From: Agrocybe praecox
Lineage: Eukaryota > Basidiomycota > Agaricomycetes > Agaricales > Agrocybaceae
Direction: 5' to 3'
Assembly (NCBI GenBank): GCA_964017145.1
Contig: OZ024844.1
Location: 1,054,001 to 1,118,000 of the forward strand
DNA length: 64,000 nt
Both the position numbers and the translations under genes were made by a program. The notes below the pieces were generated by a model. It was not told the DNA's origin. It searched no databases and saw only the letters and a program-made list of their open reading frames with translations. This document shows, in pieces, positions 33,601 through 45,623 of the stretch. Position 1 is the first letter of the stretch. The number at the start of each line of letters is the position of its first letter.

Positions 33601-35706
33601 GTTGGCGTTCGTGGATATTTCCGTTTTCCATTCTCATTATTCCCAAGGACCATAATACAATATCATAGTAGACCTATATGCCGCAAGTATAATTAATAGT
33701 CCTCCATCAACGCACATATGCCTCCGAGTCGATCGACCTGCCAGCCAGGAATACGTTTATATAGTTTGTATATAAGCATTATAAGTACGACAACTCAATC
33801 GATCGAGCTCGAAAGAGAATTCGAAGCGTTTAAAAGTCTCGGGGCAAGTGCCTACATGTATATGCCTATGTGTATGTATGTTTATTAAAATGCGCAGGAA
33901 GATGAGGAGTGAGATGGGTTAGATCGGATTCGCGCCATGCACCACGCGCTCGCGTCAAGCGTCAAGAATCAAGAAGTTCGGAAATCCATGAAGGCAATGC
34001 TTACTTACTGGAGATAACTATCTCGCTGGCTGCTCAACTTTGTCCAGTGACGAGGACGAACGTGCAGCTCTTCGTGGTATTAATAGACATTCGATGCTTT
34101 CATGTTGGCAATGCATGCGCAGCCGGTTTCTAGGATTTGCTTACTTATGTACATACTTGTTACAAGTCCAGGGCACAGTGAGAAAGCTTGTACAACAGGG
34201 AGACGGTGATATCTAATCGATACCGGTGACACTGGGAAATCAAGAGCGCATGATGATTTTTGCCAGGTGCAGGCAGCTTTCCGGACGCGTCGTGTGGTGG
34301 TAGCAATAACGTCCCGGTTAAAAACTCAGAGTTGAGGTTAGCTCGAGGGAGCTTTTCGCGAAAGAAATCATTCCAAATTTCCGCCCGTCATAAAACGTGT
34401 TTCGTGGGCATTAAAGGAAAATCAAATCCACTTCCCGTCCCTGGAATTAAAAATTCAAATGCTTAAAAACCGGATCAAGTCCACGGTTGCGTGGCTATGT
34501 ACCTATGTACATACAGTACATACATACTGATGCGTTGACGGGAAATACCATACGGTCATTGAAACAGTCGCGCATGCATACATACATTTAACTTACTCGC
34601 GTGCGACCTTGCACCGGTAAAAGTTCCATCCTACTCGTTGACAACGGCGCATGTGCACCGCAAACTCCCTATGTGCTTGCTATACATGATGTATACTCGC
34701 CGCTCGGTGATTCTAGGGACAAATCAAACCGCGCACGGGGGGTATTTCCCAGCTCATGAAACTGATAGTATAATTTATTATATGAGAATGGCAGCGGTAG
34801 AATACTCCGACGTTATATGACGTTGACACTGACAGTGTGTCGGAGGTCCGTCCACCGTACGTGCGCGCGTGGAAATTCATGTAGTAGTGCTGATTGCAGC
34901 CTGAGGTAAATACGCAGATAATTATAAGCTGGTAATCTATTAATAGAACGTGCTTACTACCGAACAGTGGTGAGAGGGCAAATCATTGCCGTTAATGGGA
35001 ATAGTACACGATGCGGCGTAGGCTTCGTTTTTTTCTCGCTAATCATGTTCTACTGACAGCGGTCGTGTATGTAGAATTCTATAAGAAGGAACGTCCTACC
35101 GGTACCGGGTTTGCAGGTGAGGACGTTCTCGCCGTGGGCTATTTTTAGTAGCGTGGATGAGATTGCTCTGGAAAGGGAGGCATAGACTTGTATAGGCTCG
35201 GGATAGAGAAATATAGGCCAGCCGACTGTCGGGGGTATAGTAGCTGGATATAGCGGTGAATGACGAGCGTGTGTAGTAGTAGTAGAGTTCCTGGGTCCTG
35301 ACGTTCCTCGCGGAAGTTGTACGTTTATCCTCATCCGTAGAAATAGGGCCGTGACATTTCTCCGCCGCACTGACGACGAAGGATGCTGTTGCGAGATTGT
35401 TGGTCTTAAATTCGGGGTCATGTACATAACTTACTATCGTGTACACTGAGCGCCTAAGTACGTATCTTTACGCCACAGATCATCCACTGGTGTAAACTAT
35501 GCCGTTTTCGGTAAATGTCGTTTCGTTGGTTACGACTACACTACATACTTACTGCTACATACTAGCGGAGCCTTGAGTCTCTAATCTTAGTAGAACCATT
35601 TCTGTATGTATGCCAGGAAACGGCAAGATCAATAAAAGTACTATGCAATTATTTAGACCGTCTTGCGTATTATTTTTAACCTACAGTTATAGTCATATTA
35701 TGGCAG
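30683..35706. repeat. Gene-poor, microsatellite-rich region upstream of the disordered gene
   Basis: Contains (CA)n at about 31152-31171, GAACGAAC (31944-31962), GATAT repeats (32133-32152), TTCC (32580-32596) and TGATAA repeats (33295-33313). Many TACATA/GTACGTA palindromic patches and tetranucleotide runs are scattered throughout. No gene model or RNA gene could be supported. Part may be a long 5' UTR or regulatory DNA for the gene at 28991-30682. Confidence 0.45.
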
Positions 35707-36475
35707 ATATATTGTGCAAAAAGTATTCCCAAAACACAAGTTTAAAATGCCTCCCTCTGCACAAGTTCAGCAAAATTGTATTAGTTCCGCAAGTATGCTT
35801 GCTTTTGCACAAGTTATACGAAATTTACACAAGTTCGTAAAGATTTACACAAGTAGAAAATGAAATAAAATATTATACACAAGTTTGTATGTCTGTTGTC
35901 TGCTTTGCTAGAGTCCCTAACAAGAACACAAGATTTTGGCCTTATAAATAAATAAAAACATACACAGTATGGCCGGTAGACCATAGCCGCCATCTACTAA
36001 ATACATGACGAGATCTGGGATTGAACAGAGGATCTCCTGGATATCAAACCCTGACATTAACGGGACTAGGCTAGGGCACAAGTATGGCGGGTCAGTGAGG
36101 TGATTAACAACTGGGCTATGTGGAGAATAATACTTGTTTTATTTGGGAGACTGTAAGGCGTCTACCTCTGATTTACTCTGGAATAATTTTGTAATAGAGG
36201 TACAATAGAGGTATTTAACAAAATATTAATATTAAATAATTTTCCTGTTGGGACGGTCCATTAGTCGGAGAGCTCATGTCTATGCTCATTACTTCCGAAA
36301 ACACTTGTGTGAGCAATGTGTGAGCCATATGTCACTTGTGCAAAAATGGGGTAACCTGACCTAGAAACTTGTGTAGAAATGATCAACGGACCAGAACTTG
36401 TGCAAATATCACTTGCAGTCGTCCAACTTGTGCGTTGGGGACAAACTTGTGCAAATGATTTTTTGCACAATATAT
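35707..36475. mobile_element. Non-autonomous DNA element with inverted CACAAGTT subterminal motifs
   Basis: The ends are inverted repeats: ATATATTGTGCAAAAA at 35707 and its complement ending at 36475. If the TIR starts at TTGTGCAAAAA, TATA flanks both sides as a possible target duplication. Inside the left arm the motif CACAAGTT (or one-base variants) occurs about seven times. The right arm carries about seven copies in the opposite orientation (AACTTGTG). There is no coding sequence. Arms of clustered inverted motifs plus TIRs are typical of non-autonomous DNA transposons whose transposase binds the motif. Superfamily not assigned. A tRNA-like segment (36012-36077) lies in the middle. Confidence 0.7.
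36012..36077 (-). other. tRNA-like sequence inside the 35.7-kb element
   Basis: The minus strand reads an A-box-like TAGCCTAGTCC and, about 40 bp on, a B-box-like TGTTCAATCCC. The order and spacing resemble a tRNA or a tRNA-derived SINE head. No complete cloverleaf can be folded by eye. It may be a SINE inserted in the DNA element, or internal promoter-like sequence of the element itself. Confidence 0.3.
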
Positions 36476-37336
36476 GTTCCATATCATATATAATTTATTA
36501 GTCTAAAATGCACCATGACTATCTCATCCAAACTCTACTGTACAATTTTCATTAATTCATGCCTTTGGACTCTCAAGATCTCAAGAATAAGATACGCAGG
36601 AAAATATCCACAGTCACGTGACTATCGCGACATATTTTTATCGTGGCGTTCGGTTGCTGACTACGCCTTTGCCAAAAGTTACGCCATCGACGAGGTCTTG
36701 TGCTCAGACTCATAAACACGAAGTTAGCTCATCTTATCTATCAGAAACCTTTTAAGAAAGGACTGAAGTGAGCGTATCCTTTACAGGGAAACCTCGGCAG
36801 TGTGTAATCCGAACCCAAGTCACGCTGGTTAACTTTTTCGGTTCATAAGCAAGCGGCACGAGTAGATTTCAAAGAACACTGGGGGGCTTACAAAGAGAGA
36901 TCATAACCCGTTTATCTTTATAAGTAGAAGCCCTGGCGTCACACATCCTTTCAGTTTCTTCTCTTTCCCCTCCTTCGACTTCCACCATACTCTCCCTATC
37001 CCTATCCTCATCAACGAGACGCCATTTATCTCTGTCAAGTACACGACTGCTCAAAAATCACAACATTTCGTCAACACCTACCCTTCGTCTTATCCAAGTG
37101 AGTTATCTTCTGTTCATTCACTCGTGTTCTCGTGGGTTGTTGTGGTGCTTTTCGCAGCATTCTATTTCTGTCTCTAAACGTCGATGATACAATAATTTGA
37201 CATCATCAAAAAGTATATGTGATTGCTTTATGTCTTTTTGATGAAAATTTCTTTTCCTGGAAGCTAATCGTGATAATCTCTACTTATTCTGCACGTTTAG
37301 ATATCCAGAGCCTTCAGTGGGACAGCAAATACAGAG
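36476..37336. other. Upstream region of glutathione reductase
   Basis: Contains a CACGTG core at 36615-36620 (TCACGTGA) and a pyrimidine-rich leader near 36950-37000. A probable leader intron runs from a GTGAGT at 37098 to an AG around 37302, before the ATG at 37337. No other gene seen. Confidence 0.35.
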
Positions 37337-39170
37337 ATGGCGCCTGTTTTCACCAAGCCAACGACTGAGAAGTACGATTATATCGTTATTGGAGGTGGAA
37401 GTGGAGGATCAGGTACAGCTGTGAGTAGCTATACAAGATTTACTCGTGTTACCGGCTTATATTGTCGTTCTCTTCACTCTTGTTTAGAGGAGAGCTGCGT
37501 CGTACGGAAAGAAAGTCGCTGTGGTAGAAGCTACGGAACATCTAGGAGGGACATGTGTGAATGTCGGTGCGTGCGCATGTATTACTTTCTTTCACCCTTG
37601 CCTATCTAATCTTGCTATTCTTGAAGGATGTGTACCTAAAAAGGTGCGTCCCTGAAAAATTGGTCAAATATATGCGTTCTGAATGTTACGATGTTATAGA
37701 TTATGTGGCATGCTGCCGATTTACAAGACAAGATAACAAACCACGCCCACGGATATAAATTTTCTGGTGTCGAGAACGCGAAATTCAACTGGGCAGCGTT
37801 CAAGCCCCAGCGGGACGCATACATTCGACGACTGAACGGGATCTACGAAAGCAACTTTGCCAAGGAAGGCGTCGAGTACCATCTTGGATTCGGAAAGCTC
37901 ATCAGCAACAACCAGGTCGAGGTGAAAAAGCCCGATGGGCAGACGTACGTCCTCACCGGAGACAACATCTGCATCGCTGTCGGTGGACAGCCCACGGTCC
38001 CAAGCGATGAGGAGATCCCTGGAGCCTCACTAGGTACCGACTCGGATGGTTTCTTCGACCTTCCCGAGCAGCCATGGCGCGTAGCGATCGTAGGTGCAGG
38101 TTACATTGCCATTGAGCTCGCCGGGATCTTCAATGCCCTCGGCTCGGAGACGCACTTGCTCATCCGTGGAGATACTGTTTTGCGTTCTTTCGATCCTGCG
38201 ATCCAGGAAACGCTGACGCCGTGGATGGAAAAGACCGGTGTTCACCTGCACAAGCGCACACATGTCACGAAGGTAGAAGGAGAGAAGAGCGGCCCGTTGA
38301 CTGTCCACACTGATGGCGGCAAGAAGGTCGAGGTTGATCTGCTCCTGTGGGCTATCGGCCGACACGCAAGTACGAAGGGTCTTGGACTCGAAGAACTCGG
38401 TGTCAAGCTGGATAAGAAAGGCGACGTTATTGTGGATGAGTACCAAAACTCGAATATACCAGGAATCCAGGCCATCGGCGACGTACAGGGCAAGTGGTTG
38501 CTTACACCTGTTGCCATTGCTGCCGGAAGGAGACTATCAAATCGTTTGTTTGGCCCGGAGAAGTTCAAGGATGATAAACTCAGCTATGAGAATATCCCTA
38601 CCGTTGTTTTCTCGTGAGTCTTGCCTGGCGCTTTATTGCGGATCAGAGGATTCTTACCGGGTCTGTTTTTTTATCAGCCATCCCACAATAGGAACTGTCG
38701 GTTTAACCGAACCCGAGGCGAGGCAGAAATACGGCGACGATGCTATCAAGATTTGTGCGTATGTCTTTGCTTCCTAAATTGAGTATCTTTCCAATGGGAA
38801 AATAATAGATAAATCATCTTTCCGTGCTCTGTACTTCTCGATGGTAGAAGAGGAGCACAAGGAGCCAACGGTGTACAAGCTCATATGCGCAGGCCCAGAG
38901 GAACGCGTAGTTGGCGTCCACATTCTTGGCTTGGGTAGTGATGAAGTCATGCAAGGCTTTGCGGTTGCAGTCAAGATGGGAGGTACGTTAGGGTGTCTTG
39001 TTTATCTTGTTTGTTCATATGTAACTGTTTTTTTGTGGTATAGCAACAAAGCAGGACTTGGACGATACCGTTGCTATTCATCCTACATCTGGCGAAGGTT
39101 TGTCCTTTTTGTTCTTACTTTTTTAATAATGAAATTCACCTTTTGTCAAGAACTCGTTACCCTGCGGTAA
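37337..39170 (+). CDS. Glutathione reductase (NADPH)
   Basis: Eight exons (37337-37420, 37488-37566, 37627-37643, 37700-38613, 38678-38754, 38809-38982, 39044-39097, 39151-39170) encode 472 residues. It reduces oxidised glutathione with NADPH and FAD. The FAD-binding motif is [16 protein letters not shown] (about 17-32). The redox disulphide is Cys51/Cys56 ([13 protein letters not shown]), split across a 17-nt micro-exon. The NADPH fold shows [12 protein letters not shown] (about 190-202). ATP-like second FAD motif [20 protein letters not shown] follows. The dimer-interface end carries the catalytic His-Glu in AIHPTSGEE. The length matches cytosolic glutathione reductases; no clear mitochondrial presequence is seen ([20 protein letters not shown]). 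Glutathione rather than thioredoxin or trypanothione specificity is inferred from overall likeness. Confidence 0.94.
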
Positions 39171-42100
39171 AATACCAAGACCTGGAAAATGAAGGGCTTA
39201 TTGAATGGAATTACTATATCTACAGACACAACAAAATGTACTTATTTCGGTGAGCAAAGAACACTTAATCAAATTACTACGATGGAATAAGTGCCTATCC
39301 CCTTCCGCCAAACGTAGGTTCATTCTTATTCTCCTCGTTACATTTCTTCCATTTCTTGTCGATGGACTGATATTGCTCGCCTCAAATTTCATTATCATTG
39401 GATATGAAAAATCACAAGATTGAGCACGGGCAATATAATTTGATGGAGTCTTCAGTTTCTGCACGAACGAGGGTCTTATCAACAGCGCTCCTCAGCGTCC
39501 TCCACTGGTGGGTGGAGCCAGTCGTCAAGGATGCATGCGATGCATGTGCATGTGCATGGCAATCTTACATTATTCGTGCTCCCAACGCCAACTGTTGCAG
39601 TGATACATGTAGCAGTGGTAAATGTATACCTCGCCGCAACTCGTGAGAACGCCCTCAACACTTGATATTGTTTTTTTCGACAAAATGAGCCTCGAGGATG
39701 GTTAAGAATTGTTTTGTGTGTGGTCACCTTGTATATAGAGCATCATCTTAACACTTGATTTCTTTTTTAAATTGGAATTTCCTAGAATTTCCTCCCTCCT
39801 CTCTCTTTGAGAATTTCTCTGCAGAAGAGCTCTGAAGCTCCATCATCAGTACTTGCATCATGATGTATATGCAGAGCAGCATAGTTATTTGCCCCCGGAG
39901 CATGATGACGGCGGCGGCGTGGCATGCGCTAAATTGGAGCCGAATCACTTGGAGATATGTACATACATCCATTACCTTGGCGTTTCTTGAAATTTCTTGG
40001 TTCGGACCCGTTAATCGGGAAGGAGTCGCATCGATGCAAGTCCTTGTAAGTCGCGGAAGCGGAACTGATGCGTACGTCGCCGTATGTAGCTTTGCGAGCA
40101 GGCTCCAAAGCTTCTCAAGTTGCTCGGATAAGAGGAAGAATGTATTTTGTCAGGTGTTGTGTTCACTATGAACCGTACAGCCTCGTATAGCCTCCAAGTT
40201 TTGTTGCTCAAGTTGCCTCGAAAGCTCTGGAAAGCTCTGGAAACCACTTGCAAGTTGTCTGAGTTCCGGGGTCCTGCATCCTTGATGCTCTGAAAGGGAA
40301 TTAATACTCGGAAAACAGCGTTTGGAATGGAATTTGAAATATGCAGATTGAGGGTGCAGTCCAAGAGAGTTCAAGTTGTACTAGATACAGATCGCAACAA
40401 AGCCGTATATGTATTCGATCGCCTGGGGCGCTTATTATGATCGAGTTTTCGATCAAATCCATCATTACAGATCGTTAAAGGTTTAGAGGATAGGATGCAA
40501 GTACTTCTAGTCATATATCTAGTTCCGTACAGTCCTTCCCTTTTGTTGGAACGTTTGACTCACTGAACAGAGACCCAAACCATCGCCGCTTTCCCCCAGG
40601 TTCTCGGGGTCTCAGTTTCGTTGACTTGGCCACACTAGCCAGGATCCGAGGATAATGACTTGCTCGCGACAGCCTAAATCGATAATTTTCTCTGGGCAAT
40701 GAAAACATATCGCCATTGGTTGGAGGACGGGAATGCCCAATAATGTTGATGCTTGGCAGGGTGTTAATGTGCCTAGGAGCAGAAATTTTGGACGCTCTGT
40801 TGGTAAATGTCCTGCAATTTCGCATAAATTAGGTTAGTGCATTTTTCATATAATTCCAAGGCACACTGGGAGCTCCAATGTCAGGGGTTTCCCAGGTCCT
40901 GGCCTGGGCCAAGCCTTTCAGCGCTTATGTACGTAGCTCTACTACATGCTATCGCCAATGGATTTACGGTTGTTTACGGCCATCTGTAACAGCATGCACA
41001 TAGACACCTTTTGCGGGGTACCCATCACGTTTCGTGAATATATTTTCTGTCATTGCCAGTGAGTATGAACTCTCCTAAGCGTTCGGTGCCATGAATCGTG
41101 ATGACTCTGAGAAGCGGAGTCAAAGGGGAGTGATTCATTCAACGGTGGGAGCGTCGAGTTTGATGAACATATAAATATCATACAGCTGACGCGTACGTTC
41201 GCGCAAAGGTTGACGTTAAGGTGCCCGGATTAGACGAGAGAATCCGGCAATTTCTGCGTATGTTATCTATTTGGTTCTTATAATATTAAACACGGCATAG
41301 TAGAGAAGTTTGAGGTCCGTACCGGTGACTCTTCCATAAGTATCCGGGTAAGGCGCCTACAACCTAGGTCCAATTCATGGATTGTTACTGAACGCATGTT
41401 TTCGCCTGGCAACAAATGTCTGATAGTTTTGTGCATAAAACATAAACATCTAAAAATAAAGTCACCCCGTCAACGCCGTAAGCCATAGTCAGCGTCGACC
41501 GACTACTATATAGTAAAAGAGGTATACACGGAACTAAAGGAAGTCACTCAACTTGAGCAAGTCGACATGACGGAGAAACGAGATGAATAAATAGGTAACG
41601 TACTTTTCTTTCACAAAACTGGACATTTCGGTCAGGGTAAATGCGATTTCAAAGGAAATACGACTTAGGCGAAGGATACGTACATTGGCTAATTTTGCTG
41701 GAGTCCTGCGCTTGGCTTTGTCGTTCGAGTATGTCACTACATACACCTTTTTGTATATGTACGCGGCGGCGGCGGGGTGTCTTCTAATGAAAAATGCTGG
41801 GGGTAAAGGGGTTATCTTGCCCGGCACGAGCTGTGGAAAACACAAAAGCAGAACTCATTATACGCTTGGCGCAATGAATACTGAAAGAGGCTGTCAGTTA
41901 GTAAGTAAGGATTGACTCGACGGCAGTATATAATCAATGTTACTCACCTCCGTACTCGTATGTATGAGTAACCAGGACATCCAACAATCGGAGTTTGGCG
42001 AGAATTTGCTGCTTTAAAGAGGATATCTTTGTAGGAATTCAAAGTCAAAATGGCGCCTCCAAGGTTGATAATATACAATTAGTGAATGCTGACTATATGC

Positions 42101-43843
42101 CAAGACATCTGTTTACGGAAAACCTCTCTTCCCAACTCTGATGTTTACCATGCTCAAAGTCAAAGGGGGACTCATGACCATGGGGTATAGACGTCAACAG
42201 AGGAGAAATCTTGCACCACAACATATGACAAGCGTATCCGCCCAAGGGGGTTGGAAAGCACCGCGGTTTTCGCCAAATCATGAACAAGCGAAATCGAGAG
42301 GTGCGGCAAGGTAGGTAGGTAGGCGGCGACGTCGTCGTCCGTAGCCGTCATCGCAAACGGTTTATAAGGGAGAACGATCAAGAGACAACATTCGCACTCA
42401 ATGACTTCATTTTAGAGGACCTATGAGTGACTTGAATGTATGATACAGTCGTGTGAGCCTCCCCGTCAACGAAGAGCGAAAAGCCCTCAAAGGACATTAT
42501 TCCAACTCTACGGAGGCTGGAGCCTGGTCAAAGTAGTATTAGCCTTGGGACATACTCTCCAGACATAGAAAAAAGACCTGGGACACCCTGATGGTATGTT
42601 TTTGGCTCTTGACATAGCGATCATCCGATCTGAGTGGATATTCCAGATAAGATGGCGATAGGGCATCATCAGATGCCAGGAGAGATGAACACCGTCGAAA
42701 CGAAGCCTCCGACCGTGGTAATTGGGTTGTTCCCTATAATAATCGCAAGTTCCATGTCATGACATGATACGAAAAGAGGTATTTCGGGAGTACTCAATAA
42801 CATTTGTTGGCACTGCCTTGAACCGGATGACATTACCCCGGTATGTACTTACGTCACGGACCAGTGGTCTCCTATGCTGTTATGCCTTCAACCAGCCAGA
42901 GAACGGTCACAAAAGAATTCACCTTGATGCGAGAGAATAGGATGCGGGGACATATTTTTTTTCATCTAATGACCGTGTCCATTCATTTGCATGCCAGTAT
43001 ATGCGTTCTTCGGTAACACGAGGAGTTCTATATATGAGAGAAAAGAACCTCGAATCAGACACCGCAGTCCATTCGGTCATCGTGATGAGGCTGATAAGAT
43101 CGATTAGTCAGCGTTTATTTAGAAAAGAAGACACTTCAATTTAGAACATACGACAAACGCATGGATGTAATGAGTCTAGGGCTTTTGTTAATTGTCACAA
43201 TTTTAAGGATGTTTTGACCAATGGGATGCTCTGTGGGCTGAATCCCGTTAGCTCTAAGAACTGAGTGCGAAATTCAACTGACTTGAGACGACAGCAATGG
43301 GTGTCGTTGTTTCCGTGGCGTGCAAGATCAGAAAGTGTTGTTCGATAACCCGTGTTCGCGGGAGAAGGACGTCAGACATTTTTCACAGCTCAAAACGATA
43401 TATTGTCCATTTAAACCCGAAATACAAGGGGTGACAGTTATGATGTCAGGAAGATAGATCAACCGCTGATCAGCCATTAGAGTAATGAGGACCAAAAACT
43501 ATCTGAAAAATAGTGAGCAAGGGGGAAAGAAGGTTGATGTAGTGCTGTAACACGTACCTAACAGCGACAAGGGACAGTCTTAAAAGGGAAGAGCGAGCAT
43601 ACAAATGGATAGGCCTTTTACCATCTGGATATCATGCACAAACGAATAACTCATAGCACCTCCTGGCGCATACCGTATTTGTTTTCCAATTTCTTCAACT
43701 CCACCCGCCCGGCAACCACTATTTCCTGCTCCAATATAACCTATATAGCCATCAACCCCACGACGCGATCCCATTCCACACCTTCCATCCGCCCCGCCCG
43801 TCGTACCCTGGGTTGGCGGGGCTCCTGAGAGCCAGCAGAAACG
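39171..43843. other. 4.7-kb gene-free region
   Basis: Searched on both strands. The short open frames have no signal peptide, domain motif or plausible splicing partner. Small features include (TAGG)n at about 42310-42323, a GGC run at 41762-41776 and several short palindromes. Nothing functional can be assigned. Confidence 0.4.
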
Positions 43844-45442
43844 TCAGATACCACCATCATGGTCGTCATCGGAGTAGAACTCGTCATCATCCTCTTCGTC
43901 GACTGAACCAAGGGTTTGGAAGTCGACCTTGTAACGAAGCAGACCTCCGATACCACCAAATCCTTTGACGAACTGAGCACCCTCTTGAGAGCGGTTTGTA
44001 ACGAATTCAAGGTTGGCACCGAATTCTTTGTACTTCTCGGTGAACCATTCGAGGAGAGATTGTGGTTCGCATGCCTGTTCCATTTCGAGACCAGTGGATT
44101 TGTCCATAAACCTTTCACGTTCTTTTTCCTGTTCCTTGTTGACGTGGATAATAATTTCATCTAAAGGAATATATTAGTCATTTATCATGGTGATATAACA
44201 AAAGACGCATACCACCAGCAGCATTCCTCAGGACGTAACGAGTGATATCAAGATTCTCCCAGACAACAAGAGTCTCGACAGCACCGAGGTCCAAGGCCTT
44301 GAGGGTATCGTCAATACCGAAGCAGTATCTTCCTGTGTCTTGACTAATTTCGTCGAAGTATTTCTGGATAAGTTTCTTTTCCTGAACAAACTTGACATTG
44401 GCAAGGGATTCGGCAGCCAACTCGATTGCCTGGAGAAAATTGTGAGGCGTGAATTTTCTCCAAAAAGGTTCATGGTGCTTACCTGATTGAAACCATTTTC
44501 ACCGCCATAACTGACATCGACAACCTTGATGACTTTGGCAGCCAAACGTGGGTCAAACATGTCACTCTGGCTTAGTTCAGTTTTGAAATCGGCACTTCCA
44601 GCGAGGACTAATCCAGTGACATTGACCTTGTCGTTGGTGATGAAATGTTGAACAGCATGTTCAGCGACTTTTCTGACGTAGTTGTGACGTTTTTCGTCTC
44701 TCAGACGCGAGAAACGCAAGGCGGACTGACCACCACGACCGTGCTTCTTGGGCAAGTCGACGGTGAATTTATGGATGATTTCACGCGTGTTTCCCGCTAA
44801 AGCGCCGAAGAGAGTACCGTTACCGTCCATGACGATAAAACCGAATCGGGAATCCGATTCCAACAGCTCAGAAAGAGCTTCAGTGTGAAACTTGTTGTCA
44901 CACAAGTATAAGGAGCTGTAAATCAATTAATACGGGGTAAATGTTATAATAATTCGGTTCACGCACGTATTGATGGGTTTGTGAGGTTCGAAATCAAACG
45001 AAACTTTTTTCTCCTTGCCTTCATCCGTTAAAATAGTCCCAACGAAAAGTACAAGACCATTTGGAGGAACTCTGTTGTACAATTTTAATCGCTGCTGGGT
45101 ACTGGTAATAGCGGCAAGAACTGAAAGACGATTGACTCGAGACTTGATATTGGAAGCAGTTCCGTATTCCTGGGTTAACATAGCAGACGCTCTGGAAATT
45201 TGATCCTAAATAAGGAGGGGTTTAACAAACGTGCAGACAAGAAATCGACAAAGATCGAAGGTCACCTTTGGGGGTATGATAAGACTGATCATGGAAGTTC
45301 CAGCACTGGAGAGAAATCAACTATCAGATTACTGATGAATTGGAGTTGGCGAAGAAACGAACCCTCTGGCAGAGTCAAGGCTCTTGATGAGCTTCTTGAC
45401 CTTCCACATCTGAATATTTTGCTCCGCTGTGTCCTGACTCAT
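43844..45442 (-). CDS. SUP45: Eukaryotic peptide chain release factor 1 (eRF1)
   Basis: Six exons on the minus strand (45363-45442, 45266-45305, 44967-45205, 44483-44915, 44213-44429, 43844-44160) give 441 residues, the normal eRF1 length. It recognises all three stop codons in the ribosomal A site and triggers peptide release with eRF3. Stop-codon reading motifs are [14 protein letters not shown] (NIKS at about 59-62) and [12 protein letters not shown] (YxCxxxF). The GGQ hydrolysis motif is [13 protein letters not shown] (about residue 180). Domain 3 ends in an acidic tail ([17 protein letters not shown]). Near the N-terminus the usual RGNGTSMIS reads RGAGTSMIS; this residue lies at an exon junction, so splicing should be checked. 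It is divergent from the POP7-like gene, only 181 bp away, so the promoter is probably shared. Confidence 0.97.
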
Positions 45443-45623
45443 TTTGGACGACGGCCTATGGGCTTCCTAGGAGTACCAGGATATCTGAGGAAAAGGAAGA
45501 CGAACGAGTTCGATTTTCCTGCAATGAGGCTTTAGCTTTTTCTGTGTTTGCACTTGTGTATTCTCCCTGTCATTTCTTCGAGTCCGGCACCGTCATCTCC
45601 ACCCGCTCGGACCTTCCTCAAAC
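45443..45623. promoter_or_regulatory. Short bidirectional promoter between eRF1 and Rpp20/POP7
   Basis: Only 181 bp separate the two ATGs, which point away from each other. Both products serve RNA or translation machinery, so shared regulation is plausible. No specific element is identified. Confidence 0.5.

Noticed and set aside
45200..45535. 111-codon plus-strand frame overlapping the eRF1 start
   Set aside because: Shadow of eRF1 exons 1 and 2 on the opposite strand.
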